From Vibrio gelatinilyticus (lineage in GTDB: Bacteria > Pseudomonadota > Gammaproteobacteria > Enterobacterales > Vibrionaceae), in contig NZ_JAJNNZ010000012.1 of assembly GCF_022836845.1 (NCBI RefSeq), positions 52,590 to 116,589 on the forward strand: DNA of 64,000 nucleotides, written 5' to 3'. The notes under the pieces were generated by a model. The model saw only the letters and a program-made list of their open reading frames with translations. It was not told the origin of the DNA and ran no database searches. The position numbers and the translations under genes were made by a program. Of this stretch, positions 38,110 to 49,007 are shown in pieces. Numbering within the stretch: the first letter of the stretch is position 1; every line of letters begins with the position of its first letter.

Positions 38110-38850
38110 ATGATCAAAAATAGATTCGAACACCCTCTTAACGAAAAAACACGTATCTATCTAAGAGTTGAATCTCTATTGAGACAGCTTCAGTTTTCTT
38201 CGTCTTTTGCGGACAATCATCAGTATCAACTGTTCTTGAAGTCCTTATTTGATTTACTTGAGATCTTCGATCAGATCCAACTGAAAAGTGAACTGGCAAA
38301 AGATCTTGAGAAACAGCGTCAAACATATCGTGCCTGGCTCGATGTTGAAGACGTTGATCAAAACATGCTTGGGAAAATTCTCGATGATCTCAACGAGGTT
38401 CATCGCAATCTAATGGCCGCAGAGCGCTTTGGTCAGTCACTAAAAGAAGATCGTTTCTTAAGCGCTATTCGCCAACGCTTTGGTTTGCCCGGTGGAGCAT
38501 GCTGTTTTGACCTTCCTGCATTGCACTACTGGTTACACCTACCATTAGAAACTCGAATTAAAGATGCTTCTCAATGGCTAGACACTCTTAAACCTCTTAT
38601 TAATGCCTTAAACCTTTGGCTAAAACTAACACGAGAGACTGGACGTTTTGTTCCTAAAATAGGCCGAACTGGCTTTTTCCAAAGTGATGCCGAAGATGCC
38701 AGTATTCTTCGCCTGAGCATTCCGATGGAGTATGGTGTCTATCCTATGATCTCGGGTCATAAAAATAGATTTGCGATAAAGTTTATCTCATTTGAAACCG
38801 GGCAAGCCTTTCCTTATGATGTCGAGTTCGAACTCGCCATTTGTAGTTAA
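38110..38850 (+). CDS. zapD: Cell division protein ZapD
   Basis: A 246-residue cytoplasmic protein of the ZapD (YacF/DUF1342) family, which crosslinks FtsZ filaments through a C-terminal-tail interaction. The first half is mostly helical and the second half (about 115-246) beta-rich, with conserved [18 protein letters not shown]. Length matches the family. TTAAGG lies upstream of the ATG. Between coaE and yacG. Confidence 0.94.
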   Translation: MIKNRFEHPLNEKTRIYLRVESLLRQLQFSSSFADNHQYQLFLKSLFDLLEIFDQIQLKSELAKDLEKQRQTYRAWLDVEDVDQNMLGKILDDLNEVHRNLMAAERFGQSLKEDRFLSAIRQRFGLPGGACCFDLPALHYWLHLPLETRIKDASQWLDTLKPLINALNLWLKLTRETGRFVPKIGRTGFFQSDAEDASILRLSIPMEYGVYPMISGHKNRFAIKFISFETGQAFPYDVEFELAICS

Positions 38851-38873
38851 TATAATTAGGAAATTGATAATCC

Positions 38874-39068
38874 ATGACCAAGCTAACCATCGTCCCGTGC
38901 CCACAATGTAAGCAAGATGTCGAATGGAGTGACAAAAGCCCATATCGTCCATTTTGCTCGAAACAATGTCAGATGATTGATTTTGGTGAGTGGGCCGATG
39001 AAGAAAATAGCATTGCAGGTGCTCCAGATATGTCTGACAGCGATGGCTGGTCTGAAGATAATTACTAG
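38874..39068 (+). CDS. yacG: DNA gyrase inhibitor YacG (zinc-binding)
   Basis: A 64-residue protein with the four zinc-binding cysteines Cys9, Cys12, Cys28 and Cys32 (CPQC ... FCSKQC), then DFGEWADEE. This is the complete YacG family pattern. E. coli YacG binds GyrB and inhibits gyrase. The acidic C-terminal tail is usual. AGGAAATTG precedes the ATG. Last gene of the pilA-to-yacG run. Confidence 0.93.
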   Translation: MTKLTIVPCPQCKQDVEWSDKSPYRPFCSKQCQMIDFGEWADEENSIAGAPDMSDSDGWSEDNY

Positions 39069-39145
39069 TCCCTACACTTAAGAGCAAAACTTCGCTCTCC
39101 CTAAAGCTTACTTCTGAAGATACACATCCCTATCAAGTTGGACAT

Positions 39146-39217
39146 CATCCCTGCACAGGTAGGGATGTTATCGACGTAATCACCAAGCCTTAAGTAGATT
39201 CCTGCCTGCGCAGGAAT
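39146..39217. repeat. Two palindromic repeat units
   Basis: CATCCCTG / CAGG-type palindrome at 39146-39167 (CATCCCT ... AGGGATG) and a second at 39198-39217 (ATTCCTGC-CTGC-GCAGGAAT, perfect 8-bp arms). They resemble the dispersed TTCCTGC/GCAGGAA extragenic palindromes common in Vibrio genomes. They sit between the ends of convergent yacG and rplS. Confidence 0.5.
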
Positions 39218-39264
39218 AGCGTACTGTTATCTTTTTCCACTTTCCAAAGTGATTCACACATAAA

Positions 39265-39292
39265 AAAACGGAGCCCGTATGGGCTCCGTTTT
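39265..39292 (-). terminator. Terminator of the rpsP-rimM-trmD-rplS operon
   Basis: Perfect AAAACGGAGCCC / GGGCTCCGTTTT stem (12 bp) with a GTAT loop. On the minus strand it continues into a T-run, 27 bases after the rplS stop. Confidence 0.93.
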
Positions 39293-39318
39293 CATTTGAG
39301 AACGCTAGCAAAATAGCA

Positions 39319-39672
39319 TTACTTCTTAGCAAGTTTCTCTTTGATACGAGCTGACTTACCAGAACGCTCACGTAGGTAGTACAACTTGGCACGACGTACT
39401 GCACCACGGCGTTTAACTTCGATGCTATCAACCATTGGAGAGTGAGTTTGGAACGTACGCTCAACACCTTCACCGTTCGAGATTTTACGAACAGTAAATG
39501 CTGAATGAAGACCACGGTTACGAATACCGATCACAACACCTTCGAACGCCTGTAGACGCTCACGGTCACCTTCTTTTACTTTAACCTGAACTACAACAGT
39601 GTCACCTGGTGCAAATTTAGGTAGGTCTGATTTCATTTGCTCTTCTTCAAGAGCCTTGATGATGTTACTCAT
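39319..39672 (-). CDS. rplS: 50S ribosomal protein L19
   Basis: A 117-residue L19 at the 30S-50S interface. The N-terminal [26 protein letters not shown] and C-terminal [19 protein letters not shown] segments are characteristic. Last gene of the rpsP-rimM-trmD-rplS operon, 48 bases after trmD. Confidence 0.98.
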   Translation of the reverse strand: MSNIIKALEEEQMKSDLPKFAPGDTVVVQVKVKEGDRERLQAFEGVVIGIRNRGLHSAFTVRKISNGEGVERTFQTHSPMVDSIEVKRRGAVRRAKLYYLRERSGKSARIKEKLAKK

Positions 39673-39720
39673 GTTTTAAATTCCTAGAATAAACTGATAC
39701 TAAAATAAATAGGTTACTGC

Positions 39721-40470
39721 TTACTTTTCACCAGAGCGATGCTCTTTAATGAATTCGGCCAGTAATTGTTCCTGTTCGTCAGTCAGAGCTAGGTTTTCCA
39801 GGAGTTCTGGTCTTCTTAGCCAAGTACGGCCCAGCGATTGTTTTTCTCGCCAGTGACGAATTCCTTTGTGATTTCCAGATTTCAGTACCGTTGGTACTTC
39901 GAGTCCATCTAACACTTCAGGGCGCGTATAGTGTGGGCAATCTAATAAACCATTGGCAAAAGAGTCTTCTTCTGCTGACGCCATATCTCCGAGAACACCC
40001 GGAACAAACCGAGAGACCGAATCTATAAGTGTCATGGCTGGGATTTCTCCCCCCGTCATCACAAAATCCCCAATTGACCATTCTTCGTCAACCTCGGTTT
40101 GGATGATACGCTCATCTACTCCTTCGTAGCGGCCACAAATCAACACTAAGCTTTCATTGTGAGCCAACTCTTCCACACCTTGTTGGTCGAGCTTGCGACC
40201 TTGAGGTGATAGGTAGATGACTTTCGTCTTTCCTGGTGAGGCTTGTTTTGCTGCGTGAATGGCATCGCGCAAAGGCTGAACCATCATCAACATCCCAGGA
40301 CCACCACCATAAGGCCTATCATCAACAGTGTGATGTTTGTCGTGAGTGAAATCACGAGGATTCCATGTCTCTATCGACAAAAGACCTTTTTTTACCGCTT
40401 GACCTGTTACTCCATAGTCAGTAACAGAACGGAACATTTCAGGAAACAGGCTAATTACGCCAACCCACAT
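39721..40470 (-). CDS. trmD: tRNA (guanine37-N1)-methyltransferase TrmD
   Basis: A 249-residue SPOUT methyltransferase that makes m1G37 and prevents +1 frameshifting. The trefoil-knot AdoMet site YLSPQGRKL ... [12 protein letters not shown] ... [11 protein letters not shown] is intact. The C-terminal domain contacts tRNA. Starts [13 protein letters not shown] with AGAGAACAG upstream. Third gene of the operon. Confidence 0.97.
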   Translation of the reverse strand: MWVGVISLFPEMFRSVTDYGVTGQAVKKGLLSIETWNPRDFTHDKHHTVDDRPYGGGPGMLMMVQPLRDAIHAAKQASPGKTKVIYLSPQGRKLDQQGVEELAHNESLVLICGRYEGVDERIIQTEVDEEWSIGDFVMTGGEIPAMTLIDSVSRFVPGVLGDMASAEEDSFANGLLDCPHYTRPEVLDGLEVPTVLKSGNHKGIRHWREKQSLGRTWLRRPELLENLALTDEQEQLLAEFIKEHRSGEK

Positions 40471-40512
40471 CTGTTCTCTCGCTCTATAAGGTGTTACCGA
40501 AAATAAAGTAAA

Positions 40513-41067
40513 TTAGAATCCAGGATCCCAGTCAACTTCGATCCGTTGAGCTTCGCGATCAACTTTTTTGATCACTTGCTCTTCAAGGTACGGTATCAAC
40601 CGTTCCTTTTGTCCAAAAGCATCTTTTAGATTTGCTTTCACAACCAAAACATCATTCGAGCCAGTTTCTAACACGTCCGAGACTTCACCTAAGTTGTAGC
40701 CCTTCGTGGTAAAAACCTGCATACCGAACAATTCACGCCAGTAGAATTCATCTTCTGACAATTCTGGTAGTGATGCTGGGTCGATAGCGATTTCAAAGTT
40801 AGTTAGTAGGTGAGCGTCCTCGCGAACCTCTAGCCCTTCTAATTTACACACCATACCTTTGTTATGGCGTTTCCAACTCTCAACTTTCTTTTCTACCCAC
40901 TCGCCCTTGTGCTTAATAAACCAAGGTCGATAATCAAATAGGCTTTCGGGATTGTCTGTATAGGAGAACACTTTAAGCCAGCCACGAATGCCATAAGTAG
41001 CACCAAACTTACCTACAACAATTTTTTCGTCTTGCTCACTCATTGGTTCTTTACCTTTCATCGACAT
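40513..41067 (-). CDS. rimM: 16S rRNA processing / ribosome maturation factor RimM
   Basis: A 184-residue 30S maturation factor with an N-terminal RimM beta-barrel (about 15-100, [17 protein letters not shown]) and a C-terminal PRC barrel (about 108-182; [18 protein letters not shown]). Binds S19 and helps assemble the 30S head. The ATG at 41067 is used by comparison with what I recall of Vibrio RimM. Met9 at 41043 has AAAGG upstream and is an alternative. 20 bases after rpsP. Confidence 0.95.
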   Translation of the reverse strand: MSMKGKEPMSEQDEKIVVGKFGATYGIRGWLKVFSYTDNPESLFDYRPWFIKHKGEWVEKKVESWKRHNKGMVCKLEGLEVREDAHLLTNFEIAIDPASLPELSEDEFYWRELFGMQVFTTKGYNLGEVSDVLETGSNDVLVVKANLKDAFGQKERLIPYLEEQVIKKVDREAQRIEVDWDPGF

Positions 41068-41087
41068 ACTGCTTTCTAAACTAATAA

Positions 41088-41336
41088 TTAAGCCGCTTTT
41101 TGAGCGTCTTTAACTAGCTTAGCTACACGGTCAGATACAGAAGCACCTTGGCTAACCCAGTGGTTAACGCGGTCTAGGTCTAGACGTAGACCTTCTTCTT
41201 GACCAGTAGCAGTAGGGTTAAAGAAACCCACTTTCTCGATGAAACGGCCAGTTGCAGCGTTGCGGCTATCCGCTACTACGATTTGATAGAATGGACGCTT
41301 CTTAGCGCCGTGACGTGCCAAACGAATGGTTACCAT
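41088..41336 (-). CDS. rpsP: 30S ribosomal protein S16
   Basis: An 82-residue S16 beginning [23 protein letters not shown], a textbook S16 start. First gene of the rpsP-rimM-trmD-rplS operon. AAAGAGGACGAT precedes the ATG. The promoter must lie in the 196-bp gap to ffh. Confidence 0.98.
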   Translation of the reverse strand: MVTIRLARHGAKKRPFYQIVVADSRNAATGRFIEKVGFFNPTATGQEEGLRLDLDRVNHWVSQGASVSDRVAKLVKDAQKAA

Positions 41337-41419
41337 ATCGTCCTCTTTTGCTTTCTCAATAATAAAAATGACCTCAGAGTTTCTCTAGTGAGCAACATGA
41401 GGTCTCGTGCCAAAATAAA

Positions 41420-41448
41420 GCCCCGGAATTTTACTCTTATTCCGGGGC
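41420..41448 (-). terminator. Terminator after ffh
   Basis: Perfect GCCCCGGAAT / ATTCCGGGGC stem with a 9-base loop. On the minus strand it is followed by TTTATTTTG. It lies 85 bases beyond the ffh stop and just upstream of rpsP, where it would also isolate the rpsP promoter. Confidence 0.8.
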
Positions 41449-41532
41449 ATTGCAAGGGGTTTAGCTATTTTTTCACCAGTTGGTGAATAGAACGTTTACT
41501 GTGAGCCAGTTAACAGATTGAAAACTAACTTT

Positions 41533-42915
41533 CTATCGCCCAAATGGATTGAATCCGCCACCGCCGCCCATGCCACCCATCATACCCTGCATGTTTCGCA
41601 TCATGCCGCGCATGCCACCTTTTTGCATTTTCTTCATCATCTTTTGCATTTGGGTGAACTGCTTGAGTAAACGGTTAACGTCTTGAACTTGAGTGCCAGA
41701 ACCCGCAGCAATGCGCTTTTTACGAGAACCTTTAATAAGCTCAGGGCGTTTACGCTCTTTCATGGTCATAGAGCTTATGATCGCTTCCATTTGTTTGAAA
41801 ACTTTGTCATCAACTTTATCTTTAACATTGTCAGGTAGGTTAGACATGCCAGGAAGCTTGTCCATCATGCCCATCATGCCGCCCATGTTTTGCATCTGAC
41901 CAAGTTGTTCGCGGAAGTCTTCAAGGTCAAAGCCTTTCTTCTCCTTGAACTTCTTCGCCATTTTCTCAGCTTTCTCTGTATCGACATTGCGCTGCAAATC
42001 TTCGATCAAAGAAAGCACATCGCCCATACCTAAAATACGAGAGGCCACACGCTCTGGGTGGAACGGTTCTAAAGCATCGGTTTTCTCACCGACGCCTAAG
42101 AATTTAATAGGCTTTCCTGTAATGTGGCGTACAGACAATGCCGCACCACCACGGGCATCACCATCAACCTTAGTTAGGATCACACCGGTCAGCGGCAGTG
42201 CATCGCCAAAGGCTTTTGCGGTGTTGGCCGCATCTTGACCTGTCATAGCGTCAACAACGAACAGAGTTTCTACCGGAGTAATGGCTGAATGCAGATCTTT
42301 GATCTCATTCATCATTTCATGGTCAACCGCTAGGCGACCTGCAGTATCGACAATCAATACGTCATAAAACTTTTTCTTAGCGTGATCGATAGCGCTGTTA
42401 GCAATATCAATTGGTTTTTGATCAGCTGACGAAGGGAAGAAGTCGACACCGATATCACCAGCTAACGTTTCTAGCTGTTTGATCGCCGCTGGGCGATAAA
42501 CGTCGGCAGAAACCACCAGCACTTTCTTCTTCTCACGCTCATGCAATAACTTAGAGAGCTTACCAACACTGGTTGTCTTACCCGCACCCTGTAGACCAGC
42601 CATTAAGATCACAGCTGGAGGCTGAGCCGCCAAATCAAGAGCCTCGTTCGAAGCGCCCATAACCGCTTCAAGTTCAGACTGGACAATCTTGATGAATTCT
42701 TGGCCCGGTGTGAGTGATTTTGATACTTCTACACCAACGGCGCGCTCTTTAACACCTTTAATAAAATCACGAATAACCGGCAAAGCCACGTCGGCCTCGA
42801 GCAGCGCCATACGCACTTCACGAAGGGTTTCCTTGATGTTGTCTTCGGTCAAACGACCTTTACCGCTGATGTTTTTCAGCGTTTTGGATAAACGATCCGA
42901 TAAATTTTCAAACAT
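41533..42915 (-). CDS. ffh: Signal recognition particle protein Ffh
   Basis: A 460-residue SRP54 GTPase. It has an N domain (1-90), a G domain with GLQGAGKTT at 107-115, DTAGRL and TKVDGDARGG, and a Met-rich M domain (about 300-460) ending in MMRNMQGMMGG-type repeats and a Gly-rich tail. It binds 4.5S RNA and signal sequences and delivers nascent membrane proteins to FtsY. The start at 42915 (MFENLSDRL) is the conserved one. Upstream in-frame codons have no family support. Confidence 0.96.
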   Translation of the reverse strand: MFENLSDRLSKTLKNISGKGRLTEDNIKETLREVRMALLEADVALPVIRDFIKGVKERAVGVEVSKSLTPGQEFIKIVQSELEAVMGASNEALDLAAQPPAVILMAGLQGAGKTTSVGKLSKLLHEREKKKVLVVSADVYRPAAIKQLETLAGDIGVDFFPSSADQKPIDIANSAIDHAKKKFYDVLIVDTAGRLAVDHEMMNEIKDLHSAITPVETLFVVDAMTGQDAANTAKAFGDALPLTGVILTKVDGDARGGAALSVRHITGKPIKFLGVGEKTDALEPFHPERVASRILGMGDVLSLIEDLQRNVDTEKAEKMAKKFKEKKGFDLEDFREQLGQMQNMGGMMGMMDKLPGMSNLPDNVKDKVDDKVFKQMEAIISSMTMKERKRPELIKGSRKKRIAAGSGTQVQDVNRLLKQFTQMQKMMKKMQKGGMRGMMRNMQGMMGGMGGGGGFNPFGR

Positions 42916-43084
42916 ATCTGTCTCTTCGCTCAAATCTGCGATCAATTAGGCTGAGTATACCTTAGCCAGAACAGAGAGTCATATTCTACTCTCAATGTCA
43001 TTCAATAGTTTTGCATCGACCATAGCTCATTGGTCCGATGCAGGGTATAATTCGTTAATTAAGCAACCGATTTTGTTAGGAATA

Positions 43085-43879
43085 ATGGACAATATAATTG
43101 CAATTGCCGCTGTAATTTTGTACGCAACCTCTATCGCTACAATTATCCCAGGCCTAGTACAACATATTGGAATTCGAGCTAAAACGGTTTTCATCAGTGC
43201 CGCTTTGGCACTGTTATTCCATGCTTGGCTACTCAGTGACTTAATATTGGAAGGCTCTGGGCAAAACCTTAGCATTCTTAATGTCGCCTCACTAATTAGC
43301 TTTATTATCTCGGTCGTGATGAGTGTCGCGATGCTTAAAACACGCATCTGGTTCCTATTACCAGTGGTGTATAGCTTCTCTGCCATTAATCTCGCTGTAG
43401 CGACATTTGTACCGAATACCTTCATCACTCATTTAGAACACAATCCAGAACTATTGCTGCACATTTCATTGGCGCTGTTTTCCTATTCAACCTTATCCAT
43501 CGGCGCACTCTATGCGATCCAGCTGGCTTGGTTGGATCACAAGCTAAAAAGCAAGAAAGCGCTCACCATTAACCCTAACCTCCCTCCTTTAATGATGGTG
43601 GAGAGGCAACTTTTCAAGATTATCTTGATCGGAACAGCCTTACTGACCCTAACGCTCGCCACTGGCTTTGTGTTTGTACAAGATATGTTTGCTCAAGGAA
43701 AGGCTCACAAAGCCATCCTGTCTTTTATTGCATGGGTCATTTATAGCGTGTTGCTGTGGGGACACTATCAGAAAGGCTGGAGAGGCACCCGGGTCACCTG
43801 GTTCGCCATCGCTGGCGCGACATTACTAACGCTGGCCTACTTTGGTAGCCGCTTCGTTAAAGAAATTATATTGACCTAA
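43085..43879 (+). CDS. ypjD: CcsA-like inner-membrane protein YpjD/CorE
   Basis: A 264-residue membrane protein with about eight hydrophobic segments and a cytochrome-c-assembly (CcsA/CcmC-like) fold, with histidines in the periplasmic-side loops (LLFHAWLL, LLHISLALFSY, LLWGHYQKGW). The start at 43085 (MDNIIAIAA) follows TTAGGAATA. Thirty upstream in-frame codons lack support. The equivalent E. coli gene also lies beside ffh and a corC-family gene. Function is not established, with proposals around magnesium/cobalt handling or haem binding. Confidence 0.82.
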   Translation: MDNIIAIAAVILYATSIATIIPGLVQHIGIRAKTVFISAALALLFHAWLLSDLILEGSGQNLSILNVASLISFIISVVMSVAMLKTRIWFLLPVVYSFSAINLAVATFVPNTFITHLEHNPELLLHISLALFSYSTLSIGALYAIQLAWLDHKLKSKKALTINPNLPPLMMVERQLFKIILIGTALLTLTLATGFVFVQDMFAQGKAHKAILSFIAWVIYSVLLWGHYQKGWRGTRVTWFAIAGATLLTLAYFGSRFVKEIILT

Positions 43880-43985
43880 CTAACAGTGCTGTTCGGTGCT
43901 GCTCTCTAGTGCAAAAGTCTCATTGACAACAACGACAACATTGTACATAAATTAACCTGTTACTATTAAAAGGAATTAACTCGCT

Positions 43986-45248
43986 TTGGAAGACATCTCC
44001 ACCGCTATATTATTTGCCATACTAGCTGGTCTTATTATTATTTCAGGCTACTTTTCTGGTTCAGAGACAGGGATGATGTCTTTGAACCGATATCGACTCA
44101 AACACCTTTCAAAAACCGGTCACAAAGGGGCTAGGCGGGTAGAAAAACTGCTTAGTCGCCCAGATCGCCTTATCGGTCTTATTCTGATCGGGAACAACTT
44201 GGTGAATATTCTCGCTTCAGCGATTGCGACCGTTTTGGGCTTGCGTCTCTATGGCGACATCGGAGTGGCAATTGCCACTGGCGCTTTAACGCTAGTTATT
44301 CTTGTGTTCGCCGAGGTCACGCCAAAAACTTTGGCCTCGTTATATCCAGAAAAAGTTTCGTTTACCAGTAGCATATTGCTCACGTTACTGATGAAGTTGC
44401 TGTCGCCTTTGGTGGTATTAGTGAACTTCATTACCAATGGTTTTATTCGCCTCTTAGGTATCAAAGTCGATCATAATGGTGATGATCACCTCAGTTCAGA
44501 TGAACTGCGCACCGTAGTAAATGAAGCTGGCACTTTAATTCCCAAACGTCACCAGGATATGTTGATTTCTATCTTAGATCTCGAGCATGTGACGGTCAAC
44601 GACATCATGATCCCTCGTAACGAGATCGCCGGGATCAATATCAACGACGACTGGAAATCCATTGTCCGCCAACTGACTCACTCGGCACACGGTCGAGTCG
44701 TACTTTATCGCGATCAAATAGATGAAGTGGTTGGCATGTTGAGGTTGCGTGAATCCTATCGCTTAATGCTCGAAAAAAATGAGTTTAATAAAGAAACCTT
44801 ACTGCGCTCGGCAGATGAAGTTTACTTTATTCCCGAAGGCACGCCGTTAAATATCCAGATGCTGAAGTTTCAGCGCAACAAAGAGCGTATTGGGTTAATC
44901 GTTGATGAGTATGGTGATATTGTTGGTCTGGTAACTCTCGAAGATATCCTTGAAGAGATCATCGGTGAATTCACCACCTCTATTGCCCCTAGCCTTTCTG
45001 AAGAAATTACACCGCAAGGTGATGGTAGCTTCCTTATTGAGGGGAGTGCCAATATTCGAGATATTAATAAAGGCTTAAAGTGGAGCTTGCCTACTGATGG
45101 GCCACGTACACTTAACGGTCTGATACTCGAATATCTCGAAGAGATCCCAGAAAGCCACCTCAGCATCAAAGTTGCAAAGCATCAGATGGAAATTGTTGAG
45201 CTTGAAGAGAATCGCATTAAAATGGTCAAAGTTTTCCCAAAGCGTTAA
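43986..45248 (+). CDS. CorB/YfjD-family CNNM-like membrane protein with CBS domains
   Basis: A 420-residue protein with a DUF21/CNNM membrane domain (about 1-175, three or four helices, including SGSETGMMSLNRYRL and LIGNNLVNI), a paired CBS module (about 200-320) and a C-terminal CorC_HlyC domain (about 335-415). Members are implicated in Mg2+/Co2+ transport or resistance. The start is a TTG at 43986 with AAAAGGAA about 10 bases upstream, and no ATG fits. It follows ypjD by 106 bp, as in E. coli. Confidence 0.9.
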   Translation: MEDISTAILFAILAGLIIISGYFSGSETGMMSLNRYRLKHLSKTGHKGARRVEKLLSRPDRLIGLILIGNNLVNILASAIATVLGLRLYGDIGVAIATGALTLVILVFAEVTPKTLASLYPEKVSFTSSILLTLLMKLLSPLVVLVNFITNGFIRLLGIKVDHNGDDHLSSDELRTVVNEAGTLIPKRHQDMLISILDLEHVTVNDIMIPRNEIAGININDDWKSIVRQLTHSAHGRVVLYRDQIDEVVGMLRLRESYRLMLEKNEFNKETLLRSADEVYFIPEGTPLNIQMLKFQRNKERIGLIVDEYGDIVGLVTLEDILEEIIGEFTTSIAPSLSEEITPQGDGSFLIEGSANIRDINKGLKWSLPTDGPRTLNGLILEYLEEIPESHLSIKVAKHQMEIVELEENRIKMVKVFPKR

Positions 45249-45271
45249 GCAATACCTTATCGTAATGTTAA

Positions 45272-45301
45272 AAAAAGCGGCTTGTAATCAAGCCGCTTTT
45301 T
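45272..45301. terminator. Bidirectional terminator between corB-like gene and metH
   Basis: A 13-bp perfect stem AAAAAGCGGCTTG / CAAGCCGCTTTTT with a TAAT loop between the convergent genes. Confidence 0.95.
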
Positions 45302-45329
45302 ATTTCCAATCGAACTGCCTTCATAACTC

Positions 45330-48300
45330 TTAGTTAAGGTTAGGCCCTAACCATTTTTCCGCTTCAAGCCGACCCCAACCTTTACGGTCCGCATAACTAT
45401 CGAGTTGATCTTCTTGGATCTGGGCAATCGCAAAGTAGCGAGAATCAGGGTGCGAGAAATACCAGCCAGACACCGATGCTCCTGGCCACATGGCGTAGCT
45501 TGAAGTCAGCGACATTCCAATGGTTTCTTCTACCGCAAGTAACTCCCAAAGTGGCCCTTTTTCAGTATGTTCAGGACACGCAGGATAACCCGGTGCTGGA
45601 CGAATCCCCTGATACTTTTCACGGATCAGATCTTCATTATCGAGCGTTTCATCTGGTGAATAGCCCCAAATCTCTTTTCTGATCTTTTCGTGTAGATACT
45701 CGGCAAATGCCTCAGCCAAACGGTCAGCGACCGCCTGAATCATGATGGCGTTATAGTCATCCCCTGCCGCTTTGTATTGATCGGCCAGTTCGCGCTCACC
45801 AATTCCGCCAGTAACGGCAAAGGCTCCTATCCAGTCCAGCTTACCGCTTGATTTCGGGGCAACATAGTCAGATAGACAGTAGTTGTAACCTTTTGGCTTC
45901 AGAGTCTGCTGCCTTAAATTGCACAGTACCTTTGCAACCTCGCTGCGAGACTCATCGGTGTAAACCTCAATGTCATCATCAACGCTCGCTGCTGGGAACA
46001 GTCCACAAATACCTCTAGCTTCAAGTAAGCCTTCACGCTCAACTCTATCGATCAGGTCGTTGGCGTCTTTAAACAAGCGCTTGGCTTCTTCACCCACTTC
46101 TTCATGTTCGAAGATTTTTGGGTACTTGCCCATCAACGTCCACGTCATAAAGAATGGTGTCCAATCGATGTATTTGCGCAGGGTAGCAACATCAACGTCG
46201 CTAAAGACATGCACACCCGGTTTTACTGGCGCTGGAGGTGTATAGCTTTCCCAGTTAATGGCAACTTTGTTAGCCCGAGCTTCCTCGAGAGTGACGGGTT
46301 TGGTGCGCGGTTTTTTACGATTATGTTGATCTCGTACTCTCTCATAGTCGAGTTCAAGTTTTTCAACAAAGGCAGGGCGCAACTCATCGGAAAGCAATGA
46401 TGAACAAACCCCAACAGCACGAGAAGCATTGTTTACATACACCACTGGGTGAGAATAGTTTTGTTCAATTTTCACCGCTGTGTGCGCTTTAGAGGTGGTG
46501 GCACCACCAATAAGTAAAGGTAAATCGAAACCCTGACGCTCCATCTCTTTAGCAACGTGCACCATCTCATCCAATGATGGTGTAATAAGGCCTGATAATC
46601 CGATGATATCAACGTTTTCTTCTTTAGCGACTTTTAGGATGTGTTCGCACGAGACCATGACGCCGAGATCTACGATCTCATAGTTATTGCATTGCAGAAC
46701 CACCCCTACGATGTTCTTGCCGATGTCATGAACATCGCCTTTCACCGTCGCTAACAGGATTTTACCGTTTGTTGCCCCTGCTTGTTTTTCCGCATTGATA
46801 TATGGCTCTAGATGCGCAACCGCTTGTTTCATTACTCGGGCGGATTTCACCACCTGAGGTAAGAACATTTTACCTTCACCAAATAAATCTCCGACTACGT
46901 TCATGCCATCCATTAATGGACCTTCAATCACGTGCAGTGGTTTCTCTGCATTAATACGAGCTTCTTCGGTGTCTTCAACAATAAACTCAGTAATGCCTTT
47001 CACTAACGCATGCTCTAAGCGTTTGGCTACTGACCAGGTTCGCCATTCCAGAGCTGTAGCATCATCTTCTTTGCCAACGCCTTTACCTGCGAACTCTGCT
47101 GCAATATCCAGCAAACGCTCTGTACCATCGTCTCTGCGGTTTAGCACCACATCTTCTACCGCTTCGCGAAGTTTCTCTGGCACATTGTCATAGATTTCTA
47201 ATTGTCCGGCGTTAACGATCCCCATATCCATACCGTTTTTGAAACAGTGGTATAGGAATACTGCATGAATGGCTTCACGAACGTAGTTGTTGCCTCTAAA
47301 TGAGAAGGACACGTTTGAGACGCCGCCAGAAATCATTGCATACGGCAGATCACGTTTGATGTCTGCCACCGCCTCAATAAAGTCCACCGCATAATTGTTA
47401 TGCTCTTCGATACCGGTCGCGACAGCGAAGATGTTTGGGTCGAAGATAATATCCTCTGGTGGAAAGCCAACTTCGTCGACGAGAACTCGGTAAGCCTTGG
47501 TACAAATCTCGACTTTGCGCTCACGAGTATCAGCCTGCCCAACTTCATCAAAGGCCATCACAATTACGGCTGCACCGTAACGGCGAATCAGTTTAGCTTG
47601 CTCAACAAACTTCTCTTTCCCCTCTTTAAGAGAAATAGAGTTCACGATGCCTTTGCCCTGAATACACTTCAATCCAGCTTCGATGACTTCCCACTTGGAC
47701 GAGTCCACCATGATAGGCACTTTGGATATTTCCGGCTCAGTGGCACACAGATTAAGAAAACGCACCATACACGCTTCGGCATCCAACATGCCTTCATCCA
47801 TATTGATGTCAATGATTTGCGCGCCGTTTTCAACTTGTTGACGAGCAACTTCAAGAGCTTCATCGTACAGCTCTTCTTTAATTAAGCGCTTAAACCGTGC
47901 AGAGCCCGTCACATTGGTTCTTTCACCAACATTGATAAACAGTGTGTCTTTCTCTATGGTAAGTGGCTCAAGACCCGATAAGCGGCACGCTTTAGTTAAT
48001 TTTGGTAGTGCCCTAGGTGTGACGCCTTCAACTGCTTTGGCCATCTGGCGGATATGCTCAGGCGTAGTACCACAACAACCGCCCACAAGGTTTAGAAAGC
48101 CGCTCTGCGCCCATTCCGATATATGCTCTGACATATCTTCTGGCGATAGATCGTATTCACCAAAGGCATTGGGTAAACCCGCATTTGGGTGAGCCGAGAC
48201 ATGGCATTCTGAAATACGCGAAAGTTCGTCTACGTATTGTCTTAGTTCATCAGGCCCAAGTGCACAGTTAAGGCCAAAGGAAATTGGATTAACATGGCGC

Positions 48301-49007
48301 ATCGCATTGTAGAATGCTTCTGTCGTTTGGCCTGAGAGCGTTCGTCCTGATGCATCGGTAATGGTACCCGAGATCATCACAGGCAGCTCAATCGACAACT
48401 CCTCAAACACCGACTCAACTGCAAAAGAACAGGCCTTGGCATTAAGTGTATCAAAGATAGTTTCAATAAGAATGAGGTCACAACCACCTTTAATCAACGC
48501 ACGCGTTGATTCTGAATAAGCTTCAACCAAATCATCAAAGGTAACATTTCGAAACCCAGGATCATTAACATCAGGAGAAAGCGAACACGTTCGATTCGTT
48601 GGCCCAAGAACACCGGCTACAAAACGAGGCTTTTCTGGGGTGTTGATAGACCACTCATCAGCCGCCGCTCTGGCTATTTTTGCCGCTTCAAAGTTAATCT
48701 CGTAACTCAACTCTTCCATGTCGTAGTCAGCCATGGCAATTGTCGTTGCGTTAAAAGTGTTGGTTTCAAGAATATCTGCGCCAGCTTCTAGGTAAGCACT
48801 GTGGATTTCTTTAATTAAATCAGGTTGAGTAAGGACAAGAAGATCGTTATTGCCTTTTAAATCACTGTGCCAATCGGCAAAGCGTTCGCCACGATAATCC
48901 GCTTCTTCCAACTGATAGCCCTGGATCATCGTACCCATACCACCATCAATCAGTAGTATGCGCTGTTTAAGTTGATTCTCAATTATGTTTCTTAGATTTT
49001 GTCCCAC
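45330..49007 (-). CDS. metH: Cobalamin-dependent methionine synthase
   Basis: A 1225-residue multidomain enzyme (E. coli 1227). The homocysteine-binding domain (about 1-335) has zinc cysteines in GLNCALG and GGCCGT. The methyltetrahydrofolate-binding domain is about 350-620. The cobalamin domain carries DVHDIGKN (His near 758 is the lower axial ligand). The C-terminal AdoMet-reactivation domain is about 900-1225. The start is a GTG at 49007, preceded by AGG 10 bases upstream, because the nearest ATG is out of frame. No cobalamin riboswitch was recognised upstream. Confidence 0.97.
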   Translation of the reverse strand: MGQNLRNIIENQLKQRILLIDGGMGTMIQGYQLEEADYRGERFADWHSDLKGNNDLLVLTQPDLIKEIHSAYLEAGADILETNTFNATTIAMADYDMEELSYEINFEAAKIARAAADEWSINTPEKPRFVAGVLGPTNRTCSLSPDVNDPGFRNVTFDDLVEAYSESTRALIKGGCDLILIETIFDTLNAKACSFAVESVFEELSIELPVMISGTITDASGRTLSGQTTEAFYNAMRHVNPISFGLNCALGPDELRQYVDELSRISECHVSAHPNAGLPNAFGEYDLSPEDMSEHISEWAQSGFLNLVGGCCGTTPEHIRQMAKAVEGVTPRALPKLTKACRLSGLEPLTIEKDTLFINVGERTNVTGSARFKRLIKEELYDEALEVARQQVENGAQIIDINMDEGMLDAEACMVRFLNLCATEPEISKVPIMVDSSKWEVIEAGLKCIQGKGIVNSISLKEGKEKFVEQAKLIRRYGAAVIVMAFDEVGQADTRERKVEICTKAYRVLVDEVGFPPEDIIFDPNIFAVATGIEEHNNYAVDFIEAVADIKRDLPYAMISGGVSNVSFSFRGNNYVREAIHAVFLYHCFKNGMDMGIVNAGQLEIYDNVPEKLREAVEDVVLNRRDDGTERLLDIAAEFAGKGVGKEDDATALEWRTWSVAKRLEHALVKGITEFIVEDTEEARINAEKPLHVIEGPLMDGMNVVGDLFGEGKMFLPQVVKSARVMKQAVAHLEPYINAEKQAGATNGKILLATVKGDVHDIGKNIVGVVLQCNNYEIVDLGVMVSCEHILKVAKEENVDIIGLSGLITPSLDEMVHVAKEMERQGFDLPLLIGGATTSKAHTAVKIEQNYSHPVVYVNNASRAVGVCSSLLSDELRPAFVEKLELDYERVRDQHNRKKPRTKPVTLEEARANKVAINWESYTPPAPVKPGVHVFSDVDVATLRKYIDWTPFFMTWTLMGKYPKIFEHEEVGEEAKRLFKDANDLIDRVEREGLLEARGICGLFPAASVDDDIEVYTDESRSEVAKVLCNLRQQTLKPKGYNYCLSDYVAPKSSGKLDWIGAFAVTGGIGERELADQYKAAGDDYNAIMIQAVADRLAEAFAEYLHEKIRKEIWGYSPDETLDNEDLIREKYQGIRPAPGYPACPEHTEKGPLWELLAVEETIGMSLTSSYAMWPGASVSGWYFSHPDSRYFAIAQIQEDQLDSYADRKGWGRLEAEKWLGPNLN

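Noticed and set aside
39180..39515. 111-codon minus-strand frame overlapping rplS and its terminator
   Set aside because: It overlaps a ribosomal protein gene in another frame and runs through the terminator and palindromes. No ribosome binding site or recognisable domain.
41472..41487. TTCACCA/TGGTGAA hairpin near the ffh terminator
   Set aside because: Short stem without a T-run in the correct direction. The stronger hairpin at 41420-41448 explains termination.
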